NCBI GenBank assembly: GCA_934702165.1
Contig: CAKUYG010000138.1
Coordinates: 1-5,731, forward strand
Reading direction: 5' to 3'
DNA: 5,731 bases
DNA from: an uncultured Bacteroidales bacterium
GTDB taxonomy: Bacteria > Bacteroidota > Bacteroidia > Bacteroidales > UBA932
Shown here: positions 4,433 through 5,731 of the stretch, in pieces
Position numbering within the stretch: position 1 is the first letter of the stretch
How the letters are laid out: each line of letters starts with the position of its first letter
Notes under the pieces: model-generated
What the model saw: the letters and a program-made list of their open reading frames with translations, nothing else
Told to the model about the DNA's origin: nothing
Database searches by the model: none
Position numbers and translations under genes: made by a program

Positions 4433-5731
4433 ATAAACTGATTGAGAAGAGCATCAAGGAGAATTGGGACCGCGATGCATTGTCGAACTACCAGGGGGCG
4501 ACGCTCAGATACAGGGATCTGGCCGAGCGCATACGCTACCTGCAGATCGCTTTCGAGCAGTGTGGGCTCAAGAAGGGGGACAAGGTGGCCCTCTGTTCGC
4601 GCAACCAGGCCAACTGGGGCGTATGCTTTCTGGCCTCGATGACATACGGGGCCGTGCCGGTGCCCATCCTGCACGAGTTCAAGCCGGAAAACATCCATTA
4701 CCTCGTAAACCATTCGGAGGCGAAGGTGTTCTTTGTGGACGAGGTCATCTGGGAAGGCCTATCAGAGAACGAGATGCCGGGTCTTGAGGTGATAGTACAG
4801 ATGAATACTTTGAATTTCATTTATTCCCGCAGCGCGGATTGCGTGGAAGTCAGGGAAAACCTCACCAGGACATTCAAGAGCCTGTATCCGGACGGGTTCA
4901 AGCCTGAGGATGTAAGTTATGTGGAGGATAAGCCGGAAGAGTTGGCCCTCATCAACTATACCTCCGGCACTTCCGGATTCTCCAAAGGTGTCATGATCCC
5001 TTACAGGGCACTCTGGTGCAACATCTGGTTTGCCGCTAACGTAGCCGAGCCGCAGATGAACTGTGAGTCCGAAGTGGTCGCCATGCTTCCGTCTGCCCAC
5101 ATGTACGGCATGATGTTCGAGTTTCTCTTCGAGATGACGATCGGCGCTCATGTCCACTTCCTTACCCGCACCCCGAGTCCGAAAGTGATAATGAAAGCGT
5201 TTTCCGAAATCCATCCGGATGTCATCATCGCCGTACCTCTCATAATCGAGAAGCTTTACAAGAGCCAGATAAAGCCGGTGGTGGACCGCAACAAGGCGTT
5301 CATGCGCATTCCGATCCTGGACCAGTTCGTCCTGAAGAAGATCCGTAACGCCATGATCGATGCTTTCGGCGGACGTTTCGAGGAGGTGATCCTCGGCGGT
5401 GCGGCGTTCAACCCTGAGGTGGAGAAGTTCATGCGCAAGATCCACTTCCCGTTCACGGTAGGCTACGGTATGACTGAGTGTGCTCCGCTCATCACTTATG
5501 CGAAATGGTGGAAGGCCCGTAGGGGCTCGTGCGGCATGGCCATCAACGGCTGCCAGATCCGCATAGACTCCAAAAATCCGCATAAAGAGCCGGGTGAGGT
5601 GCAGGTCAAGGGCGACAACGTCTTCCTCGGATATTACAAGAACAAGGAGGCTACCCGCGCCGCATTCACCAACGACAACTGGTTCAAGACAGGTGACATA
5701 GGGGTGATCGACAACGACGGCTACCTCTACC
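4414..5731 (+). CDS. AMP-forming long-chain acyl-CoA ligase family protein, 3' end cut by window
   Basis: The first 439 residues are present. The product is an ANL-superfamily adenylating enzyme, which joins a fatty acid to CoA through an acyl-AMP intermediate. Visible motifs, in order: the P-loop-like TSGTSGFSKG (183-192), PSAHMYGMMFE (A4 region, about 226-236), the GGAAFNP segment (328-334), YGMTE (351-355, adenine and Mg2+ site) and KTGD (425-428, ribose-binding Asp428). The hinge and the C-terminal Lys domain lie beyond the window, so about a fifth of the protein is missing. The start is ATG at 4414, with AAGGA eight bases upstream, inside the end of the lipoprotein gene. The absence of a signal peptide implies a cytosolic or membrane-peripheral enzyme. 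It resembles the FadD-like ligases of Bacteroidota more than acetyl-CoA synthetase; substrate length is not readable from the sequence. Confidence 0.93.
   Translation, partial: MEIKSVNKLIEKSIKENWDRDALSNYQGATLRYRDLAERIRYLQIAFEQCGLKKGDKVALCSRNQANWGVCFLASMTYGAVPVPILHEFKPENIHYLVNHSEAKVFFVDEVIWEGLSENEMPGLEVIVQMNTLNFIYSRSADCVEVRENLTRTFKSLYPDGFKPEDVSYVEDKPEELALINYTSGTSGFSKGVMIPYRALWCNIWFAANVAEPQMNCESEVVAMLPSAHMYGMMFEFLFEMTIGAHVHFLTRTPSPKVIMKAFSEIHPDVIIAVPLIIEKLYKSQIKPVVDRNKAFMRIPILDQFVLKKIRNAMIDAFGGRFEEVILGGAAFNPEVEKFMRKIHFPFTVGYGMTECAPLITYAKWWKARRGSCGMAINGCQIRIDSKNPHKEPGEVQVKGDNVFLGYYKNKEATRAAFTNDNWFKTGDIGVIDNDGYLY

Noticed and set aside
4762..5583. 273-codon minus-strand open frame opposite the acyl-CoA ligase
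   Set aside because: The plus-strand frame has the full series of adenylate-forming motifs. The minus-strand frame is His/Arg-rich with no family resemblance.

Overview
The window looks like a chromosomal segment of a fairly GC-rich member of the Bacteroidota, probably the order Bacteroidales. The evidence is TAnnTTTG-type -7 promoter boxes with AT-rich leaders, few Shine-Dalgarno sites, a tRNA-Leu without an encoded CCA, and the protein types present (a lipoprotein with a Gly/Asp-rich stretch after the lipobox cysteine, and TypA of 601 residues). Genus cannot be fixed from the sequence; a Rikenellaceae-like or uncultured Bacteroidales source would fit.

Layout. (1) 1-110: the 3' part of a tRNA-Leu(CAG) on the + strand and its intrinsic terminator. 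(2) 111-467: about 350 bases with no credible gene. They hold four related GTAC-bounded hairpins in the same orientation, arranged as two pairs around a larger central hairpin. This is the least explained part of the window. (3) 468-3024, minus strand, transcribed right to left: typA, a DUF177/YceD gene, rpmF and tRNA-Arg(CCT), closely packed and ending in a 12-bp hairpin. This is a translation and ribosome-assembly cluster. (4) 3025-3160: a divergent promoter region with one -7 box for typA and one facing right. (5) 3161-4432, + strand: a predicted lipoprotein of unknown function. (6) 4414-5731, + strand: an AMP-forming acyl-CoA ligase, cut by the window end, whose start overlaps the lipoprotein gene by 19 bases.

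How the parts fit. TypA (ribosome-associated GTPase), YceD (linked in bacteria to 23S rRNA and L32 handling), ribosomal protein L32 and a tRNA form one co-directional block, plausibly one transcript with a possible extra promoter inside the start of yceD. The rightward pair suggests an envelope lipoprotein translated together with a fatty-acid-activating enzyme.

I see no phage, transposase, CRISPR or defence gene. The strongest candidate for something undescribed is the hairpin family at 132-371. Its four copies keep the same fold while changing sequence, including compensated base-pair changes, and the two members of each pair are separated by exactly 24 bases.
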